Below are positions 30,334 through 39,193 of a stretch of DNA of 64,000 nt, one piece after another (position 1 is the stretch's first letter; each line of letters begins with the position of its first letter). The position numbers and the translations under genes were made by a program. The stretch spans positions 2,572,394-2,636,393 of the forward strand of contig NC_019702.1 in the NCBI RefSeq assembly GCF_000317085.1, written 5' to 3'. Source of the DNA: Synechococcus sp. PCC 7502. Its GTDB lineage: Bacteria; Cyanobacteriota; Cyanobacteriia; Pseudanabaenales; Pseudanabaenaceae. The notes under the pieces were generated by a model that searched no databases, was not told the origin of the DNA, and worked only from the letters and a program-made list of their open reading frames with translations.

Positions 30334-31299
30334 ATGGATGCTTTTAATCGGATTATTGGTCAAAATACAGCGATCGCTCTGTTAAGGTCAGCTATAAACC
30401 AAGATCGAATTGCCCCAGCCTATCTATTCACGGGAATTGCGGGAATTGGTCGTAAACTCACAGCCCTAGCCTTTGCTGAAGCACTAATTAATGATCCCAG
30501 AGCATCCCAACGGGTCAGAACGAAAAATCATCCCGATTTAATGTGGGTGGAACCAACATACTTAGATAAAGGTAAACTCCTAACCGCTGCGGAGGCATTA
30601 ACATCTGGAATTAAAAAACGCTCTGCTCCCCAAATTCGCCTAGAACAAATTAGAGCCATTGGTCAGTTTCTCTGTCATCCCCCGATGGAAAGTAAGCGAT
30701 CGCTAGTAATAATTGAAGATGCTCAAACTATGCCTGAAGCCGCTGCCAATGGACTTCTCAAAACCTTAGAAGAGCCGGGTAAAGCCACGATTATCTTAAT
30801 TGCTCCCAGCATTGAATCAATATTGCCAACTTTAGTATCTCGGTGCCAGCGTATTCCTTTTTATGCCCTTAGTAATGCCGACTTATTACAGGTTTTAGCT
30901 AACCAGAATTTTATTCCCAATCCCCAAAATGCAAGTGATACAGTTAATTCCAATGATTTATCACAAATACCAGAAATAATTGATATGGCGCAAGGTTCTC
31001 CCGGAGAAGCGATCGCTAATTTCGCCCAATTACAAACCATTCCAACAAATCTGCTAACCGAAATTCAAAACCTGCCAACCACTCCGATTCAAGCATTAAC
31101 TTTGGCAAAAAATATCTGTAAGGAACTGGAACTGGAAACCCAGATTTGGCTCCTAAATTATGTGCAGAACTATCTGTGGCGACAGCAAAATCAAGAGCAA
31201 ACAATTAAAATTATCTATTCCTTAGAAATTGCCAAACAACAATTAAATAGTTACATCCAGCCCCGACTGGTGTGGGAAGTGCTTTTATTAAGCTTTTAA
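30334..31299 (+). CDS. holB: DNA polymerase III delta-prime subunit
   Basis: This is the clamp-loader subunit delta prime, 321 residues. It begins with the expected IIGQNTAIALLRSAI and a P-loop-like AYLFTGIAGIGRKLTALAFA, followed by AANGLLKTLEEPG and LVSRCQRIPFY, the SRC motif shared with gamma/tau and delta prime. The zinc-binding cysteines of E. coli delta prime are absent, and a longer loop takes their place. The C-terminal collar domain is less conserved. It follows the restriction pair without any obvious functional link. A transposase scrap starts at its stop codon. Confidence 0.88.
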   Translation: MDAFNRIIGQNTAIALLRSAINQDRIAPAYLFTGIAGIGRKLTALAFAEALINDPRASQRVRTKNHPDLMWVEPTYLDKGKLLTAAEALTSGIKKRSAPQIRLEQIRAIGQFLCHPPMESKRSLVIIEDAQTMPEAAANGLLKTLEEPGKATIILIAPSIESILPTLVSRCQRIPFYALSNADLLQVLANQNFIPNPQNASDTVNSNDLSQIPEIIDMAQGSPGEAIANFAQLQTIPTNLLTEIQNLPTTPIQALTLAKNICKELELETQIWLLNYVQNYLWRQQNQEQTIKIIYSLEIAKQQLNSYIQPRLVWEVLLLSF

Positions 31300-31301
31300 T
31301 A

Positions 31302-31402
31302 TTTGTAAATAATCGGTGTTATTCAGGACAAATATGATTTTGATTTTCTTGCTTAATTCCATTTTTGCGTATATGTTCAGACCTACACTTTGGACATTCC
31401 CT
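31302..31402 (-). pseudogene. Remnant of an IS1-like transposase, N-terminal zinc finger
   Basis: On the minus strand the frame reads RECPKCRSEHIRKNGIKQEN, then QNHICPE, a stop codon, and HRLF. This is the CPxC...NG...C pattern of the IS1-family N-terminal zinc finger, broken where the final cysteine should be. The rest of the gene is missing. It lies directly behind holB. Confidence 0.6.
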
Positions 31403-31519
31403 CTCTCTTGATTGAACTCATAATCTATGATGTAACGCCCAAAAACTTTGTTGTGTGATAAGGTCATGGGAATATATAGAATGAATATAGAAAGTTAGTA
31501 ACTTATTTGGAGCTTAAGC

Positions 31520-31852
31520 ATGAATCCTGAAGTTAGGGTAATGCAACCATCGGGACGTTTAGATGTCACTAATGTTAATCAATTTCGCCGTGAGGTAGCT
31601 GATATAGCCGCTTTCAGTCCCAAGTTTTTGTTGATTGATCTTAAGGATATTACGTTTATGGATAGCTCTGGACTAGGAGCTTTGGTGGCAGCATTAAAAA
31701 CAGTTCGTAGTTCTGGAGGAGACCTTGCCCTCTGTTCACCTACCGATCAAGTACAAATGTTGTTCGATTTAACCAGTATGGGTACAATTTTTAAGGTCTA
31801 TGCCAATGTTAAAGAGTTTACTGCTCGCACTGGGGTTAACGTCAAAATCTAG
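31520..31852 (+). CDS. STAS-domain anti-sigma factor antagonist
   Basis: This is a 110-residue single STAS domain of the SpoIIAA/RsbV type. The key segment is LIDLKDITFMDSSGLGALVA, with the phosphorylatable serine in DSSG at about residue 49. Such proteins bind an anti-sigma factor kinase when unphosphorylated and are reactivated by PP2C-type phosphatases. The convergent gene that starts four bases beyond this one's stop encodes such a phosphatase, which strongly suggests they work together. In cyanobacteria such systems also regulate outputs other than sigma factors, such as carbon metabolism or motility. The matching kinase is not in the window. Confidence 0.92.
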   Translation: MNPEVRVMQPSGRLDVTNVNQFRREVADIAAFSPKFLLIDLKDITFMDSSGLGALVAALKTVRSSGGDLALCSPTDQVQMLFDLTSMGTIFKVYANVKEFTARTGVNVKI

Positions 31853-31856
31853 TTTT

Positions 31857-33026
31857 TTAGTTAAATATTACTTCTAACAGGGAAAAGTCATCTTCAAATT
31901 CATCGCCAAATTTAGCGATCGCTATAATCTGAGCAATAATTTCCCTTAAGCCAGATGTTTCATCCAATGTTTTATTTATTGTTTTATTTAAGGCAGTAAG
32001 AAACTCTAAAAAATCTACAAAGGTTCCGACTCTGTTATCTTTGTCAGTAATTTCATACACGCCATCACTAAAAATATAGAGTTTACTATTTGACTCGATT
32101 TGACAAGTGGCATTTTGATAACTGGTACCTGGGATAATTCCAATGGGGAGACCTGATGTTTTTAGGGATTTAGATTGATCTGGGTTTGGTGGTGAAAGTA
32201 GAACGGCAGGGGGATGTCCAGCACTAGAGTAGGTTAATTCTTGGGAATTTTTGTTATAGACTCCATACCAGATCGTAAAGTACAGGTCATTATATTTAGA
32301 CATTTGAAAGTATTCATTGAGAGTCTTTAATACTTGACTAGGGTTAGTTAAGTCCACTGCTTCCGCAACCGTAACACTCTGTAGTCCCTTAGTTCTGAGT
32401 AAATTTAGTACAGATACTGATAATAGAGCAGCCCCTACTCCATGCCCAGATACATCCAGTAAATAAACTATTAAATGATCGGCATCAAGCCAGTAAAAAT
32501 CAAAGCTATCGCCACCGAGTTTAGTCGAAGGTTTAAAATAAGAATCAATGCTAACTATCCCTTCTAATTTTTTCGGTAAAAGCGATCGCACATATTCTGC
32601 TGCCTGTGCCTGTTCTGCTTCTAGTCGAGATTTTTGAAATTCCAAATCCTTATTTGCTTTATGCAGTCTTAGTCCTGCTCTAACCCTAGCTTTGATTTCA
32701 TCTTTTCTGATTGGCTTGGGTAAAAAGTCATCGGCACCATTCTCTAAGCCTTTAACTATATCCTCAACTCCATCACGGGAAGTAAGCAGTATAAAGTAAG
32801 TATTTGCAAGACTTTTAATACTTTTGACATGACGACATACCTCCAAGCCATCCATTAAGGGCATGACCCAGTCACAAATAATTAATGAAGGTTTAAGTTG
32901 TTGTGCTTTTTCTAATCCCAATTCCCCATTATCGGCGACATCGACTTTATAGCCCTCAGTTTTAAGTGCTTTTGATAAAATTAGCCGAGTTGTAGGGTCG
33001 TCATCGATTATGAGAATCTGAGACAT
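31857..33026 (-). CDS. Response regulator with SpoIIE/RsbU-type PP2C phosphatase domain
   Basis: The 389-residue protein has an N-terminal receiver (residues 1-120, acidic pocket IDDDP, phospho-acceptor D52 in CDWVMP, and K in FLPKPI). A coiled-coil linker follows (about 125-150), then a PP2C domain. The PP2C metal-binding aspartates are in KLGGDSFDFYWL, LLDVSGHGVGAALLS and the C-terminal FGDEFEDDFSLL. Phosphorylation of the receiver should control dephosphorylation of a STAS protein, probably the one encoded convergently at 31520-31852. The pair is convergent rather than an operon, so the stoichiometry is set separately. The input kinase is not known. Confidence 0.92.
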   Translation of the reverse strand: MSQILIIDDDPTTRLILSKALKTEGYKVDVADNGELGLEKAQQLKPSLIICDWVMPLMDGLEVCRHVKSIKSLANTYFILLTSRDGVEDIVKGLENGADDFLPKPIRKDEIKARVRAGLRLHKANKDLEFQKSRLEAEQAQAAEYVRSLLPKKLEGIVSIDSYFKPSTKLGGDSFDFYWLDADHLIVYLLDVSGHGVGAALLSVSVLNLLRTKGLQSVTVAEAVDLTNPSQVLKTLNEYFQMSKYNDLYFTIWYGVYNKNSQELTYSSAGHPPAVLLSPPNPDQSKSLKTSGLPIGIIPGTSYQNATCQIESNSKLYIFSDGVYEITDKDNRVGTFVDFLEFLTALNKTINKTLDETSGLREIIAQIIAIAKFGDEFEDDFSLLEVIFN

Positions 33027-33063
33027 GGAAAATAAATATTTAACTTTAATAATTAATCAATAA

Positions 33064-33606
33064 TTAATCGACATTAACCGTGAATGAATTGGCAACTCGA
33101 TAAAACAAATCTTTGAGCTTCAGCCACCGACTTTCAAGGGTGGAAATGCTTAAGGTATAAAAGTTCCCGTCATTAGCAGTGACACTGACCAGATCATGTC
33201 TGGATTCATTAGGCTTGTTGCTGGAACTAATTTTATACTCAAGTAAGTAATAAGGCTTACCGTTATTTTGGTATGTCTCAGCACTAATTAAACTGGCGTT
33301 AGGAGAGCCAATTACTTTTTCTTGAATGCGAAGCCCAATATCCTGTGGAGTACCAATATCTTCTAGGGTTTTAACGCTTTTGAGCTTGCCAATTACCACC
33401 GATACATTTTCCGATGGTTCAACAATGTCGTGAAAAACCACATCGGGACCATTGACTACAGATTTTTGTAACCAGCCATTAGGATGAAGAAAACTATACC
33501 CATCTCTGCTATCAACAAATGGTGCTAGTCCGCTAGTTTGAGTTACACAGCCACTCAGGGAAAGACTAAACACCATCAGGAGAATGGCAAAAGCATGTTT
33601 GAGCAT
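33064..33606 (-). CDS. psbP: PsbP-like lipoprotein (CyanoP)
   Basis: This is a 180-residue PsbP-domain protein. The N-terminus is a lipoprotein signal with lipobox LSGC (Cys at about residue 20), so it is lipid-anchored, in cyanobacteria at the lumenal side of the thylakoid. The family core is FVDSRDGYSFLHPNGWLQKS, and the C-terminus has VANSFTV. CyanoP binds photosystem II and has been linked to its assembly. The gene lies 37 bases upstream of the phosphatase on the same strand, but no common role is evident. The assignment is good; the exact role differs from that of plant PsbP. Confidence 0.9.
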   Translation of the reverse strand: MLKHAFAILLMVFSLSLSGCVTQTSGLAPFVDSRDGYSFLHPNGWLQKSVVNGPDVVFHDIVEPSENVSVVIGKLKSVKTLEDIGTPQDIGLRIQEKVIGSPNASLISAETYQNNGKPYYLLEYKISSSNKPNESRHDLVSVTANDGNFYTLSISTLESRWLKLKDLFYRVANSFTVNVD

Positions 33607-33856
33607 AAGTTTAATTAAGAATTATTTAATGCTTTTAGCATATCTCATAGTGCGATCGTTATCATTACACTTGATTACAAAGGCGGCGGTGACTACTCTA
33701 GTTATGATAGATTTTTGTAGTAGCAATGCTGGATTTTCACCTAACTAGCGATCGCTATACTTTAGAAGAATCTGGCTAAGGTTAAGGCTAACTTTGGGTA
33801 GCTATATACATAATTTCTACGACTCGGTAAATTTTGATGCTCAGTAAATTTTTATA

Positions 33857-34090
33857 GTGAGGCAGAATATTTTGACTAACTCTATTACAACTAACTTCTT
33901 AAACTCCAGTTTCAGCCATAATGATAGTTCTAATCGAGAGTTAAGTGAGTATGTGGCTCATTTACAGGTGCATATGGCTCTACAGTCGCGTAATCTTGTT
34001 CCCCATTTGTCGGGCGATCGCCATGATAGTCGTAGTCAGCTATTACAGGAAACCCAAGCAGATTTTGAGAAAATAGTCTCTCGTCAATAA
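33857..34090 (+). CDS. Small hydrophilic protein, 77 aa, unknown
   Basis: I do not recognise this protein. It starts with a GTG at 33857 preceded by a poor ribosome site; a TTG at 33872 is an alternative. The first 25 residues are rich in Asn, Ser and Thr. The rest, from ELSEYVAHLQVHMALQSRNL on, looks like an amphipathic helix pair. There is no signal or metal motif. It precedes the ABC-2 permease by 126 bases on the same strand. That it is a real gene rests on the helical composition and placement only. Confidence 0.4.
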   Translation: MRQNILTNSITTNFLNSSFSHNDSSNRELSEYVAHLQVHMALQSRNLVPHLSGDRHDSRSQLLQETQADFEKIVSRQ

Positions 34091-34216
34091 GATACTCAAA
34101 ATATCATTATCTATAGGCTTATAGTGACCTAGACTGTAAATAGTAATGAAATATAAATTCAAAAAAGTTTATATAATTCAAGTCACATACAAGTTTCCCA
34201 TAGAAGTTATAGATAA

Positions 34217-35017
34217 GTGATAAATACTAATAATCAGTCTTCCCTTGCTGGAATGTTTGTATCAATTTGGCAAGACAGTTTAACTATTTTGTGGGGAGAT
34301 TGGTTAGATTTGCGGGTACGAGTCTCCCAAGTAGTCGCAAGTGGTTTGATTTCCCCATTAATTTATATCTTGGCATTTGGCTTAGGCTTAGGTAGCTCCA
34401 TGCGGGGGAATTCTGCCTTTGGTGGTAATTATCTGGCTTTTATTTTGCCAGGGATGGTGGCTTTGTCGGGGATGACTATTAGTTTTGGTGGTACAACCTT
34501 TTCAATTTGTGGCGATCGCCTCTATAGCAAGACCTTTGAAGAAATGTTGATGATGCCAATTCATCCTTTGGCTATGCACATAGGTAAAATGTTGGCGGGG
34601 GTAATTCGGGGACTGCTGACTTCAGGGTCAGTAATTGGAGTGGCAATTTTAGTTACGGGCAATTGGCGATTTTTACATCCGGAATTTTTATTGCTTTTAA
34701 TCCTTAACTGCATGGTATTTGCAGGTTTAGGTGTAATTGTTGGTTTAAGTGTGCAGTCCCTCGAAGCTGTGGGCTTGTATAATAACTTTATAATTGTGCC
34801 AATGTCTTTTTTGGGAGCCACATTTTTTGATCCCAGCCAGTTACCAACCTTTGCTCAAGTTATGATCTATGCACTGCCCCTAACTCAAGCAACCGTGGGG
34901 ATGAGAGCCGTAGTCAGTGGAAATGCTTCTAGTTGGTATAGTTGGGTGATATTAATAATCTTAGCGATCGCCCTATCGGGGATTGGGGCATATAGGTTTT
35001 CCCATCAGCAAGATTGA
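34217..35017 (+). CDS. ABC-2 type transporter permease
   Basis: This is a 266-residue membrane protein of the ABC-2/NodJ type, with six predicted helices from about residue 40 onward. Signature stretches are YLAFILPGMVALSGMTISFG and FLGATFFDPSQLP, typical of exporters of polysaccharides, lipids or drugs. The start is a GTG at 34217; an ATG twelve codons later (34253) is possible. No ATPase follows directly. The next genes are a TagA-type glycosyltransferase and, overlapping it, an FtsE-like ATPase. Whether that ATPase powers this permease is open. Cyanobacteria often keep the cognate ABC-2 ATPase elsewhere. Confidence 0.85.
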   Translation: MINTNNQSSLAGMFVSIWQDSLTILWGDWLDLRVRVSQVVASGLISPLIYILAFGLGLGSSMRGNSAFGGNYLAFILPGMVALSGMTISFGGTTFSICGDRLYSKTFEEMLMMPIHPLAMHIGKMLAGVIRGLLTSGSVIGVAILVTGNWRFLHPEFLLLLILNCMVFAGLGVIVGLSVQSLEAVGLYNNFIIVPMSFLGATFFDPSQLPTFAQVMIYALPLTQATVGMRAVVSGNASSWYSWVILIILAIALSGIGAYRFSHQQD

Positions 35018-35046
35018 GTGGTAAAGTAATTTGGTATTAGACTGGG

Positions 35047-35820
35047 ATGAAATTAATGCCTGAGTTTGTTGTTTTAGGCTTGCCTGTTCACATATCTAAT
35101 AATTATCTTAAATGTGTGCAAGAGCAACTCAGGAAACGGGAAGGTGCTCATGTAGTTACAATTAACTCGGAAATGGCAATGCAGGCGCAAAGTAATTCTG
35201 AGTTAGCATCGGTGATCCGTAAAGCTGAATTGGTAATTCCTGATGGATCGGGGGTGGTTTTGTTTTTGCGATCGCAAGGAATTCAGATAAATCGCTGTCC
35301 GGGCATTGAATTGTCTGAGGCTGTAGTCAAATTTGCCAGTGAGCAGAAATTACCAGTATTTTTAATTGGTGGCGCAGCAGAGGTGGCAAAAACCGTAGTT
35401 TATAATTGGGAGCAGAAATTTCCAGACTTAGCGATCGCCGGGATATGGGATGGGTACTTCAGCACTGAACAAGAGGCAGATTTATGTGAACAATTACAAG
35501 CTAGTCAGCCCAGAATTATCCTTGTGGGATTAGGTGTGCCAAGGCAGGAGTTTTGGATTCGCGATCATCGCTATCTATGCCCCAATGCAGTATGGATCGG
35601 CGTGGGTGGTAGTTTTGATATCTGGTCTGGGCGCAAAATTCGAGCTCCTCAATGGCTCCGTGATCATCACCTTGAGTGGCTGTATAGGTTGTATAAGGAA
35701 CCGTGGCGAGCAAGAAGAATGTTAGCTTTACCCCATTTTGTCCTAGCCGTAACATCGCAGGTAATTAAACAGGCAATTAGTAAACTATTGGGGAGAAGTA
35801 ATGCTAAAAATCCCGTTTAA
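35047..35820 (+). CDS. WecG/TagA/CpsF-family glycosyltransferase
   Basis: This 257-residue enzyme belongs to the GT26 family, which adds N-acetylmannosamine or a related sugar to lipid-linked intermediates in wall or exopolysaccharide synthesis. Family landmarks are VTINSEMAMQAQ, LVIPDGSGVVLFLRSQG (a GG/DG-type motif), GAAEVAKTV, IILVGLGVPRQEFWI and GVGGSFDIWSG, with a basic C-terminal tail for membrane association. The start is the ATG at 35047; a second ATG three codons on is equally possible. Its end overlaps the ATPase gene by 20 bases. Confidence 0.92.
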   Translation: MKLMPEFVVLGLPVHISNNYLKCVQEQLRKREGAHVVTINSEMAMQAQSNSELASVIRKAELVIPDGSGVVLFLRSQGIQINRCPGIELSEAVVKFASEQKLPVFLIGGAAEVAKTVVYNWEQKFPDLAIAGIWDGYFSTEQEADLCEQLQASQPRIILVGLGVPRQEFWIRDHRYLCPNAVWIGVGGSFDIWSGRKIRAPQWLRDHHLEWLYRLYKEPWRARRMLALPHFVLAVTSQVIKQAISKLLGRSNAKNPV

Positions 35821-36562
35821 TTTTTTACCTCAAGACTATAAAGCTCAAGCATCAGAGTCTTCAGACCAAATCTTAGAGCAAATTGATAGTTCCATCATAG
35901 TTAAACTAAATAATGTTAAAAAAGTTTATGCCAATGGAGTAACAGGACTAAATGGAATTAATTTTGAACTAACTAAGGGTGATTTTTTATTTATTATTGG
36001 GCGATCTGGTTCGGGAAAATCCACTCTATTAAAACTACTCTATGGAGCTGAGCAGCCTAGTCATGGGGACGTGATAGTTAATGGTATCAAAGTTAATACC
36101 CTAAAAGGCAACTCCCTATCTCACCTACGTCGCCAAATTGGGGTGGTATTCCAAGACTATAAACTAATCCCACGGCGAACCGTTGCCGAAAATGTGGGGT
36201 TTGTCCTAATGGCTCAAGGTTTATCAAAACGAGAAATTGATCGCCGACTTTTACCCGCCCTTAAAACCGTGGATTTATTAGAAAAAGCCGATTGCTTTCC
36301 TGAAGAATTATCAGGGGGAGAACAACAAAGAGCTAGTATTGCACGGGCGATCGTGAATATGCCTACCTTGCTTCTTGCTGATGAACCCACTGGCAATCTG
36401 GATCGAGAAAATGCCTGGCAGGTAATTAAAATTTTCAAAAAACTGAATGCCGCAGGAGTAACAATTCTAGTGACAACCCACGATGAACAATTAGTAAAAT
36501 CCGCTAATCATGGTGTCGCTCAACTAAAAAATGGCTATTTTTGCAGACTTAAACATACTTAA
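35801..36562 (+). CDS. FtsE-like ABC transporter ATP-binding protein
   Basis: This is a 253-residue ABC ATPase. It shows Walker A GRSGSGKST, Q-loop VVFQDYKLI, signature LSGGEQQRASIARAI, Walker B TLLLADEPTGNLD and the H-loop TTHD. The short, cell-division-type layout with VFQDYKLIPRRTVAENV is closest to FtsE, which pairs with FtsX in septal hydrolase control. An N-terminal extension of about 30 residues precedes the domain. FtsX is not adjacent. The start overlaps the TagA-type gene by 20 bases, so translation is coupled. It may be FtsE or an ATPase for the ABC-2 permease two genes upstream. Confidence 0.85.
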   Translation: MLKIPFNFLPQDYKAQASESSDQILEQIDSSIIVKLNNVKKVYANGVTGLNGINFELTKGDFLFIIGRSGSGKSTLLKLLYGAEQPSHGDVIVNGIKVNTLKGNSLSHLRRQIGVVFQDYKLIPRRTVAENVGFVLMAQGLSKREIDRRLLPALKTVDLLEKADCFPEELSGGEQQRASIARAIVNMPTLLLADEPTGNLDRENAWQVIKIFKKLNAAGVTILVTTHDEQLVKSANHGVAQLKNGYFCRLKHT

Positions 36563-36578
36563 ACTGCTACACCAATTA

Positions 36579-36917
36579 CTAACGGTTAGCCACAAAAACT
36601 TCTATTTCCTGTAAATATGATTTTAAGCTCTCAATTTTTTCTGGGACTTCCTCCAATGATTGCTTAAGTGACTGCTGTTCAAGAGCATAGGCTACGGTCT
36701 GCATTGTTTGCGCTCCAACATTGCCGCTAGAACCTTTAATGTGATGAGCTTCTCGTTCTAAGGTTTTAAAATCTTGGGTTTTAATTGCAGCTTCAGCAAC
36801 TGCTAAATGCTGTTTAGCATCTTCGATAAATAGGTTAAGTAATTCTAATTCAAACTCCTCGTCACCGTCAGAAATTTGGTTCAGGTACTCTAAGTTAATG
36901 GGGATATTACTGCTCAC
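36579..36917 (-). CDS. Histidine phosphotransfer (HPt) domain protein
   Basis: This is a free HPt module of 112 residues. The phospho-accepting histidine is H58 in EREAHHIKGSSGNVGA, the characteristic HxxKGSSxxxG motif, on one helix of a predicted four-helix bundle. It lies convergent with the FtsE-like gene, 16 bases from its stop. Such proteins carry phosphate between hybrid kinases and response regulators. The hybrid kinase at 24016-27045 ends in two receivers and lacks its own HPt, so this is a plausible, unproven partner. Confidence 0.92.
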   Translation of the reverse strand: MSSNIPINLEYLNQISDGDEEFELELLNLFIEDAKQHLAVAEAAIKTQDFKTLEREAHHIKGSSGNVGAQTMQTVAYALEQQSLKQSLEEVPEKIESLKSYLQEIEVFVANR

Positions 36918-37003
36918 AATCTTTGCTAAATCATTTGACCAATGTATTTATTTTTGATAGATACCTAACAACTACCTAAATTACTATAAGTATAAGCCAA
37001 AGC

Positions 37004-38089
37004 CTAATCTAATGTTGACAATAAAGCTTCACCCATAGCCTTACATCCCAAAAGTTGACAGCCTTCGGACATAATATCTCCCGTACGCTTACCTGAGTCT
37101 AATAAGCTCATCACCCCAGATTCAATATAGTCGGCGGCAGCTAATTCGTTTAATCCATAGCGTAACATCATCGCTGCACTTAAAACCTGAGCTAAGGGGT
37201 TAGCTAAATCCTTGCCTGCAATATCGGGAGCAGAACCATGCACGGGTTCAAATATACCCGGAGAATTAGGTACACCAAGACTGGCAGAAGGTAACATCCC
37301 AATACTACCTGTGAGCATAGCGGCGGCATCGGAGAGAATATCGCCAAATAAATTACCAGTAACAATCACATCAAACTGTTTTGGGTATTTTAATAATTGC
37401 ATGGCGGCATTATCTACATACATGTGGGAAAGCTTGACGCTGGGATAATCTGCACTTAAGTTAGTTATGCAATCGCGCCATAATTGGGATACTTCCAGAA
37501 CATTAGCTTTATCAACAGAGCAGACATTTTTACCCCGTTTCAAGGCTGCCTCAAACGCAACTTTACCAATGCGGTCTATTTCAGGCTCAGTGTATGCCAT
37601 CGTATTTACACCTCTACGCACACCATTCTCATCGATAAAGATACCCTTAGGCTTGCCAAAGTAAATACCCCCAGTTAGTTCCCGCACTACTAAAATATCG
37701 ACACCTTCAACTACTTCTTTTTTAAGGGACGAAGCATCAATAAGTTGAGGTAGAACCTTAGCAGGGCGTAAATTGGCAAATAATCCTAAGCCTTCCCGCA
37801 GTCCTAATAAAGCTTGTTCAGGACGTAAATGAGAGGGTAGTTTATCCCATTTTTCTCCACCCACCGCCGCTAATAAGACAGCATCACTGGCACGACAGGC
37901 AGCCAATGTTTCCGCAGGAAGGGGATGTCCAGTGGTATCGATCGCCGACCCACCAACTAAAGCCGCTTCAAAGCTAAAACTGAGATCAAATTTAGGAGCG
38001 ATCGCCTCTAAAACAGCAACGGCAACCTGCATAATTTCACTGCCAATGCCATCTCCAGGAAGCAGAGTAATTTTATAATTTTTAGACAT
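37004..38089 (-). CDS. leuB: 3-isopropylmalate dehydrogenase
   Basis: This NAD-dependent enzyme catalyses the third step of leucine synthesis. The 361-residue protein starts [20 protein letters not shown], carries [13 protein letters not shown] (as [16 protein letters not shown]) and [15 protein letters not shown], and has the aspartate-rich metal site in [36 protein letters not shown] binds the cofactor. It is followed by the HPt gene and preceded by purS, 36 bases upstream, on the same strand. No other leucine gene is in the window. The gene is full length. Confidence 0.97.
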   Translation of the reverse strand: MSKNYKITLLPGDGIGSEIMQVAVAVLEAIAPKFDLSFSFEAALVGGSAIDTTGHPLPAETLAACRASDAVLLAAVGGEKWDKLPSHLRPEQALLGLREGLGLFANLRPAKVLPQLIDASSLKKEVVEGVDILVVRELTGGIYFGKPKGIFIDENGVRRGVNTMAYTEPEIDRIGKVAFEAALKRGKNVCSVDKANVLEVSQLWRDCITNLSADYPSVKLSHMYVDNAAMQLLKYPKQFDVIVTGNLFGDILSDAAAMLTGSIGMLPSASLGVPNSPGIFEPVHGSAPDIAGKDLANPLAQVLSAAMMLRYGLNELAAADYIESGVMSLLDSGKRTGDIMSEGCQLLGCKAMGEALLSTLD

Positions 38090-38125
38090 TAGATTAATTT
38101 ATTGAACAAGTTTAATTGGGTAAGT

Positions 38126-38383
38126 TTAATTGGACTCGTTGGAAATTAGTTCAAAGGTATAGGTTTCGATTACGGGATTTGCCAATAGGCGATCGCAGGC
38201 TAGATTAACTTGCTGTATAGCGATCTCTTGGTCGGTGGCATTAATAATCATTTCAATGTATTTGCCAATTCTGACCGATTCCACCTCTTGGTGCATTTGT
38301 TCAAGGGCAGATTTAACGGCGGTACCAGCAGGATCAAGCACTGAATGGCGTAGGGTAACAAATATCTTAGCTGTAAATTTCAT
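38126..38383 (-). CDS. purS: Phosphoribosylformylglycinamidine synthase subunit PurS
   Basis: This is the small subunit that bridges PurL and PurQ in the fourth step of purine synthesis. The 85-residue protein begins MKFTAKIFVTLRHSVLDPAG, with the family sequence RHSVLDPAG, and has VRIGKYIEM and a C-terminal LLANPVIETYTFEL. purQ and purL are not next to it. It sits between a BamE-like lipoprotein and leuB, all on the minus strand with short gaps, so a common transcript is likely. The assignment is secure. Confidence 0.95.
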   Translation of the reverse strand: MKFTAKIFVTLRHSVLDPAGTAVKSALEQMHQEVESVRIGKYIEMIINATDQEIAIQQVNLACDRLLANPVIETYTFELISNESN

Positions 38384-38436
38384 TAGGGGCTAAATCTTAT
38401 TAACTAAATCTTCTAAATCTTATTGATACCTAAATT

Positions 38437-38733
38437 TTATTGACTTATACTGCCTGCTTTACTTTGTACCTGATTATCTCGAAAGATTACCGAGGCTTCG
38501 CCTTTTTCGGTTTTATAGACATATCGTGTCACAGTTCCCAGTACGGGCAGACTAACAGTTTCAACTGAAGTTGGCTCACCCAGAAGTTTTTTTACCTCTT
38601 CAACCCCCATGCCATTATTAACTTTCTCAAAATTGGCACGACTAAGGCTACCAGTGCAAGCAATTAAAAAGACCAAGATCAAAGTCGAGACTGAACTAAG
38701 CTTAATTCCTTGGGCTATTTGACTAATTTTCAT
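38437..38733 (-). CDS. BamE/SmpA-like small lipoprotein
   Basis: This is a 98-residue predicted lipoprotein. The signal segment LSSVSTLILVFLIAC ends in a lipobox (LIAC, Cys at about residue 26). The mature part has FEKVNNGMGVEEVKKLLGEP, the opening of the SmpA/OmlA (BamE) and DUF3862 folds, and then a short beta-rich part ending RDNQVQSKAGSISQ. BamE is part of the outer-membrane assembly complex in proteobacteria; whether this paralogous type does the same in cyanobacteria is not known. It probably starts the transcript leading to purS and leuB. Confidence 0.72.
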   Translation of the reverse strand: MKISQIAQGIKLSSVSTLILVFLIACTGSLSRANFEKVNNGMGVEEVKKLLGEPTSVETVSLPVLGTVTRYVYKTEKGEASVIFRDNQVQSKAGSISQ

Positions 38734-38898
38734 AGATTATAGATGAGGATATATCTAGGATTCAGTCTAAAGTATTTTAGGTTGCATTTATGGAAAATTA
38801 TCTTAGATAGAAAATCATTAGTAAATTTTTCAGAGTTTAAACAAAAAATGCTAGAAAAATTTAATGTTATGATGCTATCCTAGATTACCAAGTTTCCT

Positions 38899-38969
38899 GC
38901 GGGTGTAGTTTAGTGGTAAAACTCCAGCCTTCCAAGCTGATCTTGAGGGTTCGATTCCCTCCACCCGCT
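38899..38969 (+). tRNA. trnG: tRNA-Gly (anticodon UCC)
   Basis: The 71-base sequence folds into a full cloverleaf: acceptor GCGGGTG/CACCCGC, D stem GTTT/AAAC, T stem GAGGG/CCCTC with TTCGATT loop. The anticodon loop CTTCCAA gives anticodon TCC (38931-38933). The top pair of the anticodon stem (C-A) is mismatched. CCA is not encoded; the sequence ends with T as discriminator. The gene stands alone. Confidence 0.95.
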
Positions 38970-39193
38970 TATAAATACCTACCTAACGAGACTAGGTTGA
39001 AATTAGTTTGATTAAGCTTTTGGTGATTTACTGTACGATATATTTGTTCTAATTTATTTAAGGATTAAATTTGACGAAGTTGCAAAAGTTATAGTCAAAT
39101 GTACGGATAGCCACACATTCTTAACGGTGCATTAGGCTAAATTTAGAACACTACTTCTTATACTAATCTTACTAAGCGACTGAGCAATTCCCT

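Noticed and set aside
33726-33778. A 17-codon frame beginning MLDFHLTSDRYTLEESG.
   Set aside because: It is too short, with several stops directly beyond it; no family could be shown, though it may be a remnant.
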